Assembly (NCBI GenBank): GCA_025210555.1
Contig: JAOARL010000008.1
Coordinates: 109,024 to 173,023, forward strand
Source of the DNA: Clostridia bacterium
Lineage (GTDB): Bacteria > Bacillota > Clostridia > Lachnospirales > JAOARL01
Length of the DNA: 64,000 bases
Reading direction: 5' to 3'
A program made the position numbers and the translations under genes. How positions within the stretch are numbered: position 1 is the first letter of the stretch; every line of letters begins with the position of its first letter. Shown piece by piece: positions 24,626 to 32,670 of the stretch. Under the pieces are notes generated by a model. It was given only the letters and a program-made list of their open reading frames with translations, did no database searches and was not told the origin of the DNA.

Positions 24626-25816
24626 TTATACTAATGCTTTTGTATCTCTAGCTATCATTAATTCCTCATTTGTTGGCATTACTAATAACTTAACTTTTGA
24701 ATCATCTGTTGAGATAATTGTTTCTTTTCCTCTAACATTGTTCTTTTCAGCATCAAGGTTTGCTCCTAAGTAATTTACATATTCACAAATCTTAGCTCTC
24801 ATGTTAGCATCATTTTCTCCAACACCAGCTGTGAATAATATAGCATCTACACCATTCATAGCAGCTGCGTATTCTCCAATATACTTAGCAACTCTGTATG
24901 CATATACATCACCTGTAGTGATCGCTCTTTCATCTCCATCTTTCATAGCCATTTCTAAATCGAAGAAATCACTTGATTTTTCAGTAAGTCCTAAAACTCC
25001 TGATTTTTTATTTAATAAGTTATCTACTTCTTTAGTAGTTAACCCTTCTTTTTCCATTAAGAATGTAACGATTGCTGGATCAATATCTCCAGATCTAGTT
25101 CCCATTACAAGTCCTGCAAGTGGAGTGAACCCCATACTTGTATCTACAGACTTACCACCATCAACAGCACATAAACTCGCTCCTGCTCCTAAGTGACAAG
25201 AAATAATTTTTAAATCTTCAATGTTCTTTCCTAAGAACTCAGCAGTTCTGTTTGCAACATACTTGTGAGATGTTCCGTGGAATCCATATCTTCTAATTTT
25301 ATGCTTTTCATACATTGCGTATGGTATAGCATAAAGATATGCTTTAGCTGGTAATGTTTGATGGAACGCAGTATCAAATACTCCTACCATTGGCTTACCT
25401 GGCATTAATCTTTCACATACTTCAATTCCCATTAAGTTAGCTGGGTTATGAAGTGGTGCTAAAGAGATACACTCTCTAATAGCATCTTTAACTTCGTCAG
25501 TTATAACAACTGATCCACTGAAGATTTCTCCTCCGTGAACTACTCTATGTCCTATAGCATTAATTTCATCTAATGATTTGATTACTCCGTAATCTTCATT
25601 AGTTAAAGCTCCAATTACAGCCTTAAATGCATCTTCATGATCATTCATTGTCATTTCAAGAGTTACTTTTTCTCCACCTTCTGGAGTGTACTTAATTCTT
25701 GATCCTTCAATTCCAATTCTTTCACAAAGTCCGATAGCTAATACAGATTCATTTTCCATATTAATTAATTGGTACTTAAGTGATGAACTACCACAGTTAA
25801 TTACTAATACTTTCAT
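24626..25816 (-). CDS. ackA: Acetate kinase
   Basis: 396 residues, typical length. It makes ATP and acetate from acetyl phosphate in the cytoplasm. Visible family marks are [15 protein letters not shown] at the start, [53 protein letters not shown] and FTAGVGEND. It is normally cotranscribed with pta, but here an MNT-HEPN module and two terminators separate them. ackA has its own promoter (25856-25884). Confidence 0.98.
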   Translation of the reverse strand: MKVLVINCGSSSLKYQLINMENESVLAIGLCERIGIEGSRIKYTPEGGEKVTLEMTMNDHEDAFKAVIGALTNEDYGVIKSLDEINAIGHRVVHGGEIFSGSVVITDEVKDAIRECISLAPLHNPANLMGIEVCERLMPGKPMVGVFDTAFHQTLPAKAYLYAIPYAMYEKHKIRRYGFHGTSHKYVANRTAEFLGKNIEDLKIISCHLGAGASLCAVDGGKSVDTSMGFTPLAGLVMGTRSGDIDPAIVTFLMEKEGLTTKEVDNLLNKKSGVLGLTEKSSDFFDLEMAMKDGDERAITTGDVYAYRVAKYIGEYAAAMNGVDAILFTAGVGENDANMRAKICEYVNYLGANLDAEKNNVRGKETIISTDDSKVKLLVMPTNEELMIARDTKALV

Positions 25817-25855
25817 TTATATTCTCCTTTATAATTAAAAATTTCATACATATAT

Positions 25856-25884
25856 ATATTAACTAATTTTAGAGATAAATTCAA
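25856..25884 (-). promoter_or_regulatory. ackA promoter
   Basis: Minus strand TTGAAT (25879-25884), 17 bases, TAATAT (25856-25861). Confidence 0.55.
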
Positions 25885-25931
25885 GCATTAAAAAGCTCTT
25901 GACTTCCAATCATTCTTTTTCAATAAAAAGA

Positions 25932-25951
25932 CACATAACAAAAGTTATATG
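25932..25951 (-). terminator. MNT-HEPN terminator
   Basis: Minus strand CATATAAC-TTTT-GTTATGTG (one G-U pair) followed by TCTTTTTATTG, just after the HEPN stop codon. Confidence 0.65.
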
Positions 25952-25954
25952 CCC

Positions 25955-26347
25955 TTATATCTTTTCTAAGATATTATCTATAAATTTCATAATATCTTGT
26001 GTAATTCTAAAACACTCTTCAACATCTTCAACATCTATTTTCAAAGCCTCTTCTGCTGGATAACGAGTCTCTATATAATAACTATTTAAAAACATCATAT
26101 CTCTCTCAAAATCTTTAAATTCATTCTTATATGTTTTTGCTTTTTTACATAACCTAAGCAAGCTGTGTCCTTCCTGCAAACGCCTTTCTTGATATATCAA
26201 ATAACCTTTCAAATACTTTTCTGTTGATTGTTGCAAATGAAAACAAATAGCTGCATTATCTCCATCATGTTCGAAAAGTATCTTAGCACTTCTCATATCC
26301 CTTCTTGCCATTTCAAACCATTCTACGTACCTTTTAGTATCAACCAT
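25955..26347 (-). CDS. HEPN domain protein (partner of MNT)
   Basis: 130 residues, all helical, of the COG2250-like HEPN group: EWFEMARRDMRSAKILFEHD, then AAICFHLQQSTEKYLKGYL, GHSLLRL and the ETRYPAEEA motif. The classical HEPN RNase motif R-x4-6-H is not present; Arg95 is in RYP with no His at the right spacing, so RNase activity is not assured. The ATG at 26347 follows GGGAAGG and overlaps the end of the MNT gene by eight bases. Together they form a MNT-HEPN pair, toxin-antitoxin-like. Confidence 0.82.
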   Translation of the reverse strand: MVDTKRYVEWFEMARRDMRSAKILFEHDGDNAAICFHLQQSTEKYLKGYLIYQERRLQEGHSLLRLCKKAKTYKNEFKDFERDMMFLNSYYIETRYPAEEALKIDVEDVEECFRITQDIMKFIDNILEKI

Positions 26348-26639
26348 ATAAAACCTTCCCTGTTTCATTGATTATACCTGCAAAAGTTGAACTATCATCT
26401 TTTAACTCTTCCCATTTATTAGGTGAATATAAAACAATATCTACATCTATGTCTAAATCTATAATTTCATATATCTCCATGAGTTTTTTGTGTTTATTTT
26501 CAAATTCAACAATTACACATATATCTATATCACTGTTTTCACGAGATAATCCTTTAGCCTTCGAACCGAATAAAATGATTTTTTGGGGTTTCACTTTATC
26601 TACAATTTTATTTGCTAAATTAATTATTTCTTTATCCAT
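26340..26639 (-). CDS. Minimal nucleotidyltransferase (MNT)
   Basis: 99 residues of the DNA polymerase beta-like minimal nucleotidyltransferase family. Gly-Ser at 25-26 in LFGSKAKG, Asp37 and Asp39 in SDIDI, and a third acidic residue near Asp67 in DVDIVL complete the active site, so it looks catalytically competent. In studied pairs such enzymes AMPylate the HEPN partner. RBS AGGTGAT. It lies first in a two-gene unit with an extended -10 promoter and its own terminator, inserted between pta and ackA. Confidence 0.85.
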   Translation of the reverse strand: MDKEIINLANKIVDKVKPQKIILFGSKAKGLSRENSDIDICVIVEFENKHKKLMEIYEIIDLDIDVDIVLYSPNKWEELKDDSSTFAGIINETGKVLYG

Positions 26640-26664
26640 ATTATCACCTTCTTAATTTATTGTA

Positions 26665-26673
26665 ATTATATCA
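26665..26673 (-). promoter_or_regulatory. Extended -10 promoter of MNT-HEPN unit
   Basis: Minus strand TGATATAAT, an extended -10 with TG at the right spacing. The -35 is weak. It sits after the pta terminator, so the pair has its own promoter. Confidence 0.5.
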
Positions 26674-26731
26674 TATACATACTGCTGTTTTCTATTAATA
26701 ATAATCTTTTGCCTTAACTTTAATATATAAA

Positions 26732-26755
26732 AATACACAGCATACGCTGTGTATT
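26732..26755 (-). terminator. pta terminator
   Basis: AATACACAGC-ATAC-GCTGTGTATT, a 10-bp perfect stem with a T-run on the minus strand after the pta stop. Confidence 0.85.
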
Positions 26756-26760
26756 AATTA

Positions 26761-27744
26761 TTAACATTGAACTGCTGTTATAGCTGTAACTGCAACTATA
26801 TCATCAGCTGAGCAACCTCTTGAAAGATCATTAACTGGCTTTGAAATCCCTTGAATAATTGGTCCATAAGCTTCCGCTTTAGCTAATCTTTGAACTAATT
26901 TATATCCAATATTTCCAGCTTGTAAATCTGGGAATATTAATACGTTTGCTTTACCAGCAATTGCGTTTCCAGGTGCTTTCTTTTCACCTACACTAGGTAC
27001 TATTGCAGCATCTAATTGGAATTCTCCATCTAACTTAAGCTCTGGTGCATTTTCCTTAGCTATTTTTGTAGCTTCTATAACTTTATCTACTAAATCACAT
27101 TTTGCACTTCCAAGTGTAGAAAATGATAACATTCCAACTCTTGGTTCTACTCCTGCAAGTTTAGAGAATGAATCTGCAGTTGTTACTGCTATATCTGCAA
27201 GTTCATCAGCATTAGGATTTGGAACAATTCCTATATCTGAGAATGCAAATAATCCATTTTCTCCATACTCACAATTTGGAACTTCCATAACCATAAATGA
27301 AGATACAATCTTACTTCCTGGTTTAGTCTTTAAAATTTGTAATGATGGTCTAAGTACATTTGCTGTTGAGTTAGCAGCTCCTGCTACCATACCATCAGCA
27401 ACTCCCATTTTAACAAGCATTACTCCAAAATATAATTCATTCTGTAAAAGCTTTTCAGCATCTTCAGCTGTAAGTCCTTTACTCTTTCTTATTTCAACTA
27501 ATTCGTTTATAAATTCTTCTTTTCTATCATATGTATTAAAATCTAATACTGTTACATTTGAAAAATCAGCATCTGCATATTTTGATTTTAATTCTTCTTC
27601 ATTTCCCACTAATATTAAATTTGCTAAATCTTCTTTAACTATTTCTTTCATAGCCACTATAGTTCTTTCATCACCTGACTCTGGTAATACTATATTTTTC
27701 TTATTAGCTTTAGCTTTAATTTTCATTTCATTTAAAAAACTCAT
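26761..27744 (-). CDS. pta: Phosphate acetyltransferase
   Basis: 327 residues, short Pta form without the N-terminal domain. It interconverts acetyl-CoA and acetyl phosphate. Family marks are IVLPESGDERT near the start, MVAGAANSTANVLRP, the GIVPNPNADELADIA stretch, SFSTLGSAK, and KANVLIFPDLQAGNIGYKLVQRL with GPIIQGISKPVNDLSRG. RBS AGGAGG. It is divergent from tmcAL and followed by a terminator, so it is not cotranscribed with ackA here. Confidence 0.97.
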   Translation of the reverse strand: MSFLNEMKIKAKANKKNIVLPESGDERTIVAMKEIVKEDLANLILVGNEEELKSKYADADFSNVTVLDFNTYDRKEEFINELVEIRKSKGLTAEDAEKLLQNELYFGVMLVKMGVADGMVAGAANSTANVLRPSLQILKTKPGSKIVSSFMVMEVPNCEYGENGLFAFSDIGIVPNPNADELADIAVTTADSFSKLAGVEPRVGMLSFSTLGSAKCDLVDKVIEATKIAKENAPELKLDGEFQLDAAIVPSVGEKKAPGNAIAGKANVLIFPDLQAGNIGYKLVQRLAKAEAYGPIIQGISKPVNDLSRGCSADDIVAVTAITAVQC

Positions 27745-27779
27745 TCTATTCCTCCTAAAATTCTTTTTAATCCTTGTCT

Positions 27780-27808
27780 ATTATATAATTTTTCTTTTTA
27801 TAACACAA
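27780..27808 (-). promoter_or_regulatory. pta promoter
   Basis: Minus strand TTGTGT (27803-27808), 17 bases, TATAAT (27780-27785). Confidence 0.6.
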
Positions 27809-27815
27809 CTTTTTC

Positions 27816-27824
27816 TGCTATAAT
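27816..27824 (+). promoter_or_regulatory. tmcAL extended -10 promoter
   Basis: TGCTATAAT on the plus strand, 26 bases before the tmcAL start; the -35 is poor. It runs back to back with the pta promoter. Confidence 0.5.
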
Positions 27825-27849
27825 TAACTTAAATATGGAGGTTGATAAA

Positions 27850-29106
27850 ATGAAAGTTTTAGGAATAGTTGTAGAATACAATCCATTTCATAATGGACAT
27901 CTACATCACATAGAAAAATCAAAAGAATTAACTGGAGCTGACTTTGTTGTTGCTGTAATGAGTGGTAACTTTGTACAAAGAGGTAATCCAGCATTTATGG
28001 ACAAATGGGAACGAACTAAAATGGCTCTTAATAACCATGTTGACCTAGTTATAGAACTCCCCGTTATATATGCTACTTCTAGTGCAGAAGATTTCGCATT
28101 TGGAGCAGTATCAATACTTCACAATTTAAATATAGTTAATTATATTTGCTTTGGTAGTGAATCAGGAAATATAAACCTTCTTAAAAATATAGCAGATATA
28201 CTTACTAATGAAAGTTATGACTATAAATTGATGCTTAAGCAAGAATTAGATAATGGATCTACATATCCAGTAGCAAGAAGTAATGCACTTTATAAATATA
28301 TAACTAGTAAAAATTTACTAAATGTTTCAGAGGATGTTTTAAGGGATGTTTTATCTTCTTCTAATAACATCTTAGGGATTGAGTATTTAAAGGCCTTAAA
28401 TAAGCTAAATAGCCCTATAAAACCATATACTATTCAAAGAGAGAGCTCAGATTATAACGATGAAGATATTATAGAAAATTTCTCTTCGGCCACCTCTATA
28501 AGAAAGGCTATTAACGAAGGTAATATGTGGCAAGCAAAAAATAATATGCCTGATTACAATTTTGACATATTAAAAGAAGCTATCGATAAGGGTACTTGCC
28601 CTATTAATATTGATTCATTTTCAAAATTATTCCATTTTGAACTTAGCAAGTTAAATAATGCTGAGTTATCTCAAATACTTGGAATGAATGAAGGTATTGA
28701 GAACAGAATCAGAAAAATCGCTGAAGATAATTTTTGCTTATCTGATATAGCAATGAAAACAAAAACTAAGAGATATACTTTAACTCATATAAATAGGTTA
28801 TTAATTCATACTCTATTAGGGCTAAAAAGACAAGACATTGAAACATTTAATACTTCAGGTGGTCCTTCTTATTCTAGAATCTTAGGTTTTAATAAAAATG
28901 GTGAATTATTATTATCTCAACTAAAGCTTGTAAGTAAACTCAAAATACTTACTAATCCTAAAAACTATTTAGATGTATTATCTTCTGAAGGAATTAAGAT
29001 GTTTAATCAAGAAATAAATGCAACTAATATCTATAACCTTTGTTTACCTGATAGTTCAAATTATAAATATAATGCAGAATTTAAAAATAGCATAATAAAA
29101 AGCTGA
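27850..29106 (+). CDS. tmcAL: tRNA(Met) cytidine acetate ligase
   Basis: 418 residues of the TmcAL (YlbM) family, which uses ATP and acetate to make N4-acetylcytidine at the wobble base of elongator tRNA-Met. The nucleotidyltransferase-like N-terminus shows VVEYNPFHNGHLHHI (His-x-Gly-His), VVAVMSGNFVQRG and the ELPVIYATSSAEDFAFGAV stretch; the C-terminal half is helical. The ATG at 27850 is eight bases after GGAGG. It lies divergent from pta, next to the enzymes that release acetate, a common clostridial neighbourhood. Confidence 0.93.
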   Translation: MKVLGIVVEYNPFHNGHLHHIEKSKELTGADFVVAVMSGNFVQRGNPAFMDKWERTKMALNNHVDLVIELPVIYATSSAEDFAFGAVSILHNLNIVNYICFGSESGNINLLKNIADILTNESYDYKLMLKQELDNGSTYPVARSNALYKYITSKNLLNVSEDVLRDVLSSSNNILGIEYLKALNKLNSPIKPYTIQRESSDYNDEDIIENFSSATSIRKAINEGNMWQAKNNMPDYNFDILKEAIDKGTCPINIDSFSKLFHFELSKLNNAELSQILGMNEGIENRIRKIAEDNFCLSDIAMKTKTKRYTLTHINRLLIHTLLGLKRQDIETFNTSGGPSYSRILGFNKNGELLLSQLKLVSKLKILTNPKNYLDVLSSEGIKMFNQEINATNIYNLCLPDSSNYKYNAEFKNSIIKS

Positions 29107-29125
29107 TGAATTATTCATCAGCTTT
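29099..29125. terminator. Bidirectional terminator between tmcAL and secreted protein gene
   Basis: AAAGCTGATGAA-TTA-TTCATCAGCTTT, a 12-bp perfect stem containing the stop codons of both convergent genes. Confidence 0.8.
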
Positions 29126-29722
29126 AACTATTTCTGTTGCTATATTATATTTTTCAATTTCCTCAATTGTCATATTATGCATATCTGTTCCTGGCGCAGC
29201 ATTAATTGTAAACCAGTAAAACTCTTTTGGTATTCCCATTTCATCATAATAACTTAAATATGGTTTGTGACCTTCATCATCCTTTGAAAGTTCACTTGCA
29301 TCGTTTATTTCATCCGTTGCCCAGCTATGAACTCCTATAACTGCACCCTCTTCAATAGTTCTTTTTACTCCTGCACAGAAAAAGTCAGTTCCTCCAGATG
29401 CTATTTGACCATCTTTAGGTAAATAAGTATTAAGTCCTTTTTCTCTTACCTTTCTTGAAAGGATTAAATTTGCATCATCATCTGCTGATCCCATTACATC
29501 TTCCATTATTATATTTTTCAATTCTGGATTTTCACTCATAAGCTCATCAAATGAATCTATAGCGCTAGAATCTATTACACCTCTCATAATTGCGCTTTCA
29601 CCACTAACTTCGAATGTAACTTGTTCATAGTCTAGTTGCTCTTGGCTAATTAAATTGTTAGTTATGAATCCTAAAAAAAATCCTACAGCAAGTAAAAAGC
29701 CTTTCATTAAAATATTTTTCAT
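29111..29722 (-). CDS. Membrane-anchored ClpP/crotonase-like protein (COG3904-like)
   Basis: 203 residues with one N-terminal hydrophobic anchor (about 8-25), then an extracellular domain. IASGGTDFFCAGVKRTIEEGAVIGVHSW resembles the ClpP-superfamily arrangement of a small-residue turn, a helix and a following His seen in COG3904-type predicted periplasmic proteins. The serine in ASGG and the His in GVHSW are candidate catalytic residues. Assignment rests on pattern and is tentative. Upstream are 11-bp-spaced direct repeats, a possible response-regulator site. Confidence 0.55.
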   Translation of the reverse strand: MKNILMKGFLLAVGFFLGFITNNLISQEQLDYEQVTFEVSGESAIMRGVIDSSAIDSFDELMSENPELKNIIMEDVMGSADDDANLILSRKVREKGLNTYLPKDGQIASGGTDFFCAGVKRTIEEGAVIGVHSWATDEINDASELSKDDEGHKPYLSYYDEMGIPKEFYWFTINAAPGTDMHNMTIEEIEKYNIATEIVKADE

Positions 29723-29776
29723 TGTAATCTCCTTTAATTATTTTTTACAATTATATATTTTATAAATCCATATGTA

Positions 29777-29795
29777 GTTACATAGAAGTTACATA
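29777..29795. promoter_or_regulatory. 11-bp-phased direct repeats
   Basis: GTTACATA at 29777-29784 and again at 29788-29795, spaced one helical turn apart. It lies upstream of a TATAAT box for the gene at 29722. This is the layout of OmpR/PhoB-type response regulator sites. Confidence 0.4.
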
Positions 29796-29811
29796 TTTTA
29801 GGCAAAACAAA

Positions 29812-29835
29812 AAATACTTAACTTATTAAGTATTT
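29812..29835 (-). terminator. Terminator after lipoprotein gene
   Basis: AAATACTTAA-(4)-TTAAGTATTT, a 10-bp stem followed on the minus strand by TTTGTTTT. Confidence 0.7.
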
Positions 29836-30259
29836 AATCTTTTAATATTAATTTATCTCCCCTTTTTTCAAAATCAATATTTACAGTTTTAACTATTTCA
29901 TTTTCATCTCTATCAATAACCTCTAACTTAACATAAAAGTACTTCTTTTCAAAATCATCTGCAGTCCAAATTATGCTTTGATTACCAAGAACCTCTTTCC
30001 CTAAAGTAAGTTTATTCTCTCCCTGTTTAACAACAAAAACACCATAATCAGTAGTCCAATTAAGTAGGTACTTTTCTTTTGCCTCACCCTCATAATTTTG
30101 GGCGCTAAATGGAATCTCTAAATCCTCAGATATAGAAATTTCTTTTTCATATGCTCCAACGTTTATAGTTTCATATAAACCAGTCACACCTTCTTCGTTA
30201 TTACATCCTGTTAGGGAAAATAACATTATAGCTTGAAACAAAAAAACTTTTTTAAACAT
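29834..30259 (-). CDS. Putative lipoprotein
   Basis: 141 residues with a lipoprotein signal peptide: KK, hydrophobic stretch, then LTGC with Cys19 as the lipidation site (Lgt is encoded at 42-43 kb). The mature part is mostly beta, perhaps one immunoglobulin-like domain (NWTTDYGVFVV, IIWTADDFEKKYFYVKLEV). No family recognised. It is 11 bases after the preceding hypothetical gene, probably cotranscribed. Confidence 0.75.
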   Translation of the reverse strand: MFKKVFLFQAIMLFSLTGCNNEEGVTGLYETINVGAYEKEISISEDLEIPFSAQNYEGEAKEKYLLNWTTDYGVFVVKQGENKLTLGKEVLGNQSIIWTADDFEKKYFYVKLEVIDRDENEIVKTVNIDFEKRGDKLILKD

Positions 30260-30270
30260 ATACTTACTCC

Positions 30271-30741
30271 TTAAAGGTTATTAACTTCTATCTTATGTTC
30301 TCCATCAAAATATAAGTCTTCTATTAAAACTTCTTTTATATTATCCAACTTAATTCCTAAGTTAACTAATATCATCTTAATCGCCTTTGTTCTATCAATG
30401 TATATTACTTCATCTTCTTTTTTTGTAAATTTATCTGCATAATCATATTTACTAATTAAATATTCATATTTTTCTTCATCTATTATATTTTCTGTATTAC
30501 TATCGTGTAAAACATAACACTTAATATTTCTAGGGTCAGATTCTAGCTCCTCATTCATCTTAACAACAGCCTTTTTGAGATTGCTTAAATCACTAAATGT
30601 TGTTATGTAATGCTTCTTAAGCACTATATCATATAAAAAACAATTTCCTTCAAACACATCTGATTCAGAATCTCTAACTAAAGTTACTTCAGCTTCTGAA
30701 ATTTCTTTTATACAATATGCGGTGTCGATATTTTCTTGCAC
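30271..30741 (-). CDS. Hypothetical protein
   Basis: 156 residues, soluble, acidic, mixed alpha/beta; not recognised. It starts at a GTG (30741) six bases after AGAGGG. An ATG one base upstream is in another frame, so the GTG is required. It lies between ylqH-like and lipoprotein genes, all closely spaced, so it may be the tail of the rbgA-rnhB-ylqG-ylqH transcript. Confidence 0.65.
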   Translation of the reverse strand: MQENIDTAYCIKEISEAEVTLVRDSESDVFEGNCFLYDIVLKKHYITTFSDLSNLKKAVVKMNEELESDPRNIKCYVLHDSNTENIIDEEKYEYLISKYDYADKFTKKEDEVIYIDRTKAIKMILVNLGIKLDNIKEVLIEDLYFDGEHKIEVNNL

Positions 30742-30770
30742 ATTTATCCCTCTTCCTTAAATCCTCTATA

Positions 30771-31028
30771 TTAAATTTTATCTAAGTTTGTAACAAAAAT
30801 CAATATTTCTGCAACAACTTCATATAATTCTTCAGGTATATATTTATCTATGTCAATGTTTATAAGCTCTCTAGCAAGCTCTTCATTTCGTATAATTTCA
30901 ACTTTGCTTTCTTCTGCTTTTTCAATAATTTTATCTGCTATTATTCCTTTTCCTTTTGCAACAACCTTTGGAGCCTTCTCATCTGGACTGTACGAAATGG
31001 CAGTTGCTATCTTTTTATCTTTTTTCAT
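30771..31028 (-). CDS. ylqH: FlhB C-terminal-domain-like protein (YlqH)
   Basis: 85 residues matching only the cytoplasmic domain of FlhB/YscU export proteins: ATAISYSPDEKAPKVVAKGKG, then AEESKVEIIRNEELARELINID. The self-cleaving NPTH motif of real FlhB is absent. It occupies the YlqH position of Bacillus (after rnhB and ylqG). Its ATG overlaps the ylqG stop by four bases. Role unknown; it is not by itself evidence of flagella. Confidence 0.85.
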   Translation of the reverse strand: MKKDKKIATAISYSPDEKAPKVVAKGKGIIADKIIEKAEESKVEIIRNEELARELINIDIDKYIPEELYEVVAEILIFVTNLDKI

Positions 31029-31891
31029 ACCCTAATATCAAATCCCTTTACATTTTCTGCAGAAAAAACATCATACTTACTATCTAAAGTTAGATACCTT
31101 ATACCTTTTAGTTTATATCCTTTTTTTGTTAAAGCTTTTTCAAATTCTTTTATATTATTTTCAATTATTTTAGAACTTTCTTCTTTTTCCAGTTTAATAT
31201 CTATATATATATCCTTGCCATCTTTTATAATAAAAATTTCTGAATATCCTAAATTTAATAAATCTATTGCTAAAACAGTTTTAGCAACCTCTTTATTTTC
31301 TTTTATTAAAAAAACCTTCCCCTCATATTCTCTATCTTCATTTCTAAATGGAATTATAATCATTGGATTATATTCATTAACTTCTTTTAAAAATGAATAA
31401 TATTCTTTTACTTCTTTAGGTGCAGTTTCAATTAATTCTTTAAGTTTTCCTGGTATATCTTTATACTCTTTTATATCAGTAAGCTTAATTCCCATTAATT
31501 TATCAATTATTGAAAAGTCTTTACCCAAAAATTTACTTAATAACTTCTTGTTTTCTGGATTAATCTCTAATCCATTTTTTAGCATATACATTAACTTACC
31601 ATTATCAATTTTACCAATAGACGATGACATAAGTGTCTTTATATATTCAATTTTCATTTTTCCCTCTACATTTGCTTTAACTAGAAATTCTACTCTATCA
31701 CCAATCTTATAATTTCCATTATTATTAGTTTTAGCCACTAGTTCTTCTCCTGTAGTTGTTTTTATCTTAACTTCTCCTTGCTTTATATCAAGAATATCTC
31801 CTTTAAAAACTTCTCCTTGTTTTAAATTAACAAGGAGTTTAGGATTACTCATTATTTTATTATAATTAAAATTATTTCCTAATATTTTCAT
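31025..31891 (-). CDS. ylqG: YlqG-like protein (FliK-related)
   Basis: 288 residues, soluble. N-terminal part has a beta-barrel-like segment (VFKGDILDIKQGEVKIKT, GDRVEFLVKA). The C-terminal half resembles the FliK hook-length C-domain fold (EGKVFLIKENKEVAKTVLAIDLLNLG...IYIDIKLEKEE). Position and partner (ylqH overlap) match ylqG in Bacillus. Function not established. It starts 11 bases after rnhB. Confidence 0.65.
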   Translation of the reverse strand: MKILGNNFNYNKIMSNPKLLVNLKQGEVFKGDILDIKQGEVKIKTTTGEELVAKTNNNGNYKIGDRVEFLVKANVEGKMKIEYIKTLMSSSIGKIDNGKLMYMLKNGLEINPENKKLLSKFLGKDFSIIDKLMGIKLTDIKEYKDIPGKLKELIETAPKEVKEYYSFLKEVNEYNPMIIIPFRNEDREYEGKVFLIKENKEVAKTVLAIDLLNLGYSEIFIIKDGKDIYIDIKLEKEESSKIIENNIKEFEKALTKKGYKLKGIRYLTLDSKYDVFSAENVKGFDIRV

Positions 31892-31902
31892 ATAACCACT
31901 TC

Positions 31903-32670
31903 TTATATAATATTTGATATAAAACTTTTTCTATGGATTTCTGTAGCTCCAAGCCTTTTTAATCCTTCAATATGTTTTGCTGCTCCATATCCCTTATTAC
32001 TAGCAAAATCATATCCAGGATATTTTTTATCCATCTCTTTCATCATTCTATCTCTAGTTACCTTAGCAATAATGCTAGCAGCTGCTATTGATTTACTTTT
32101 AGCATCACCTTTTATTATTCCCACTTGATAAGTATCTACGTCTTTTATTTCAAGTGCATCTACAAGTATTGCTTCTGGCTTTACTTCTAGATTATCTACT
32201 GCTTGTTTCATCGCAACATGTGTTGCATTTAATATATTAATATCATCTATAACATGGTTATCTACCATACCAATTGAAACAGCTATTGCTTTTTCCATTA
32301 TAATGTCATATATTTCTTCACGCTTCTTTTCAGATAACTTTTTAGAGTCATTTATATACATTATTTTAAGGTCGTTAGGTAATATCACTGCTGCAGTAAC
32401 TACCGGACCAGCTAGTGGACCTCTACCGACTTCATCTACACCAGCTATTATGTTATACCCATTATTAATAACTTCATTTTCATACTTTTCCATCTCTACA
32501 AGTCTATCAAGTTCTTCTTCATACTTATCTTTCTTCTTTTTAGCAGAACTTACAATATTTACTACACCACTGCGCTCATCTAAACTATATTCCTTAATAA
32601 ACTCATCAATGTTTTCAATTAAACATTTTTTTAGTTCTTCTTTAATTTCACTAATTTTCTTCTGATTCAT
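31903..32670 (-). CDS. rnhB: Ribonuclease HII
   Basis: 255 residues. Removes ribonucleotides and RNA primers from DNA. The active-site start is IAGVDEVGRGPLAGPVVTAA (Asp and Glu), followed by NDSKKLSEKKRE, LVDALEI and the C-terminal YDFASNKGYGAAKH. An N-terminal extension of about 75 residues is normal in Firmicute RnhB. The ATG at 32670 lies inside the end of rbgA with GGAG upstream, so the two are coupled. Confidence 0.96.
   Translation of the reverse strand: MNQKKISEIKEELKKCLIENIDEFIKEYSLDERSGVVNIVSSAKKKKDKYEEELDRLVEMEKYENEVINNGYNIIAGVDEVGRGPLAGPVVTAAVILPNDLKIMYINDSKKLSEKKREEIYDIIMEKAIAVSIGMVDNHVIDDINILNATHVAMKQAVDNLEVKPEAILVDALEIKDVDTYQVGIIKGDAKSKSIAAASIIAKVTRDRMMKEMDKKYPGYDFASNKGYGAAKHIEGLKRLGATEIHRKSFISNII

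Noticed and set aside
29777-29795. Possible start of a CRISPR-like repeat array
   Set aside because: Only two 8-base repeats with a 3-base gap; no array of 25-40 base repeats with unique spacers exists in the window.
30771-31891. FlhB-like and FliK-like genes as evidence of a flagellum
   Set aside because: YlqH and YlqG are orphan paralogues found beside rnhB in non-flagellar contexts as well; no other flagellar gene is present.
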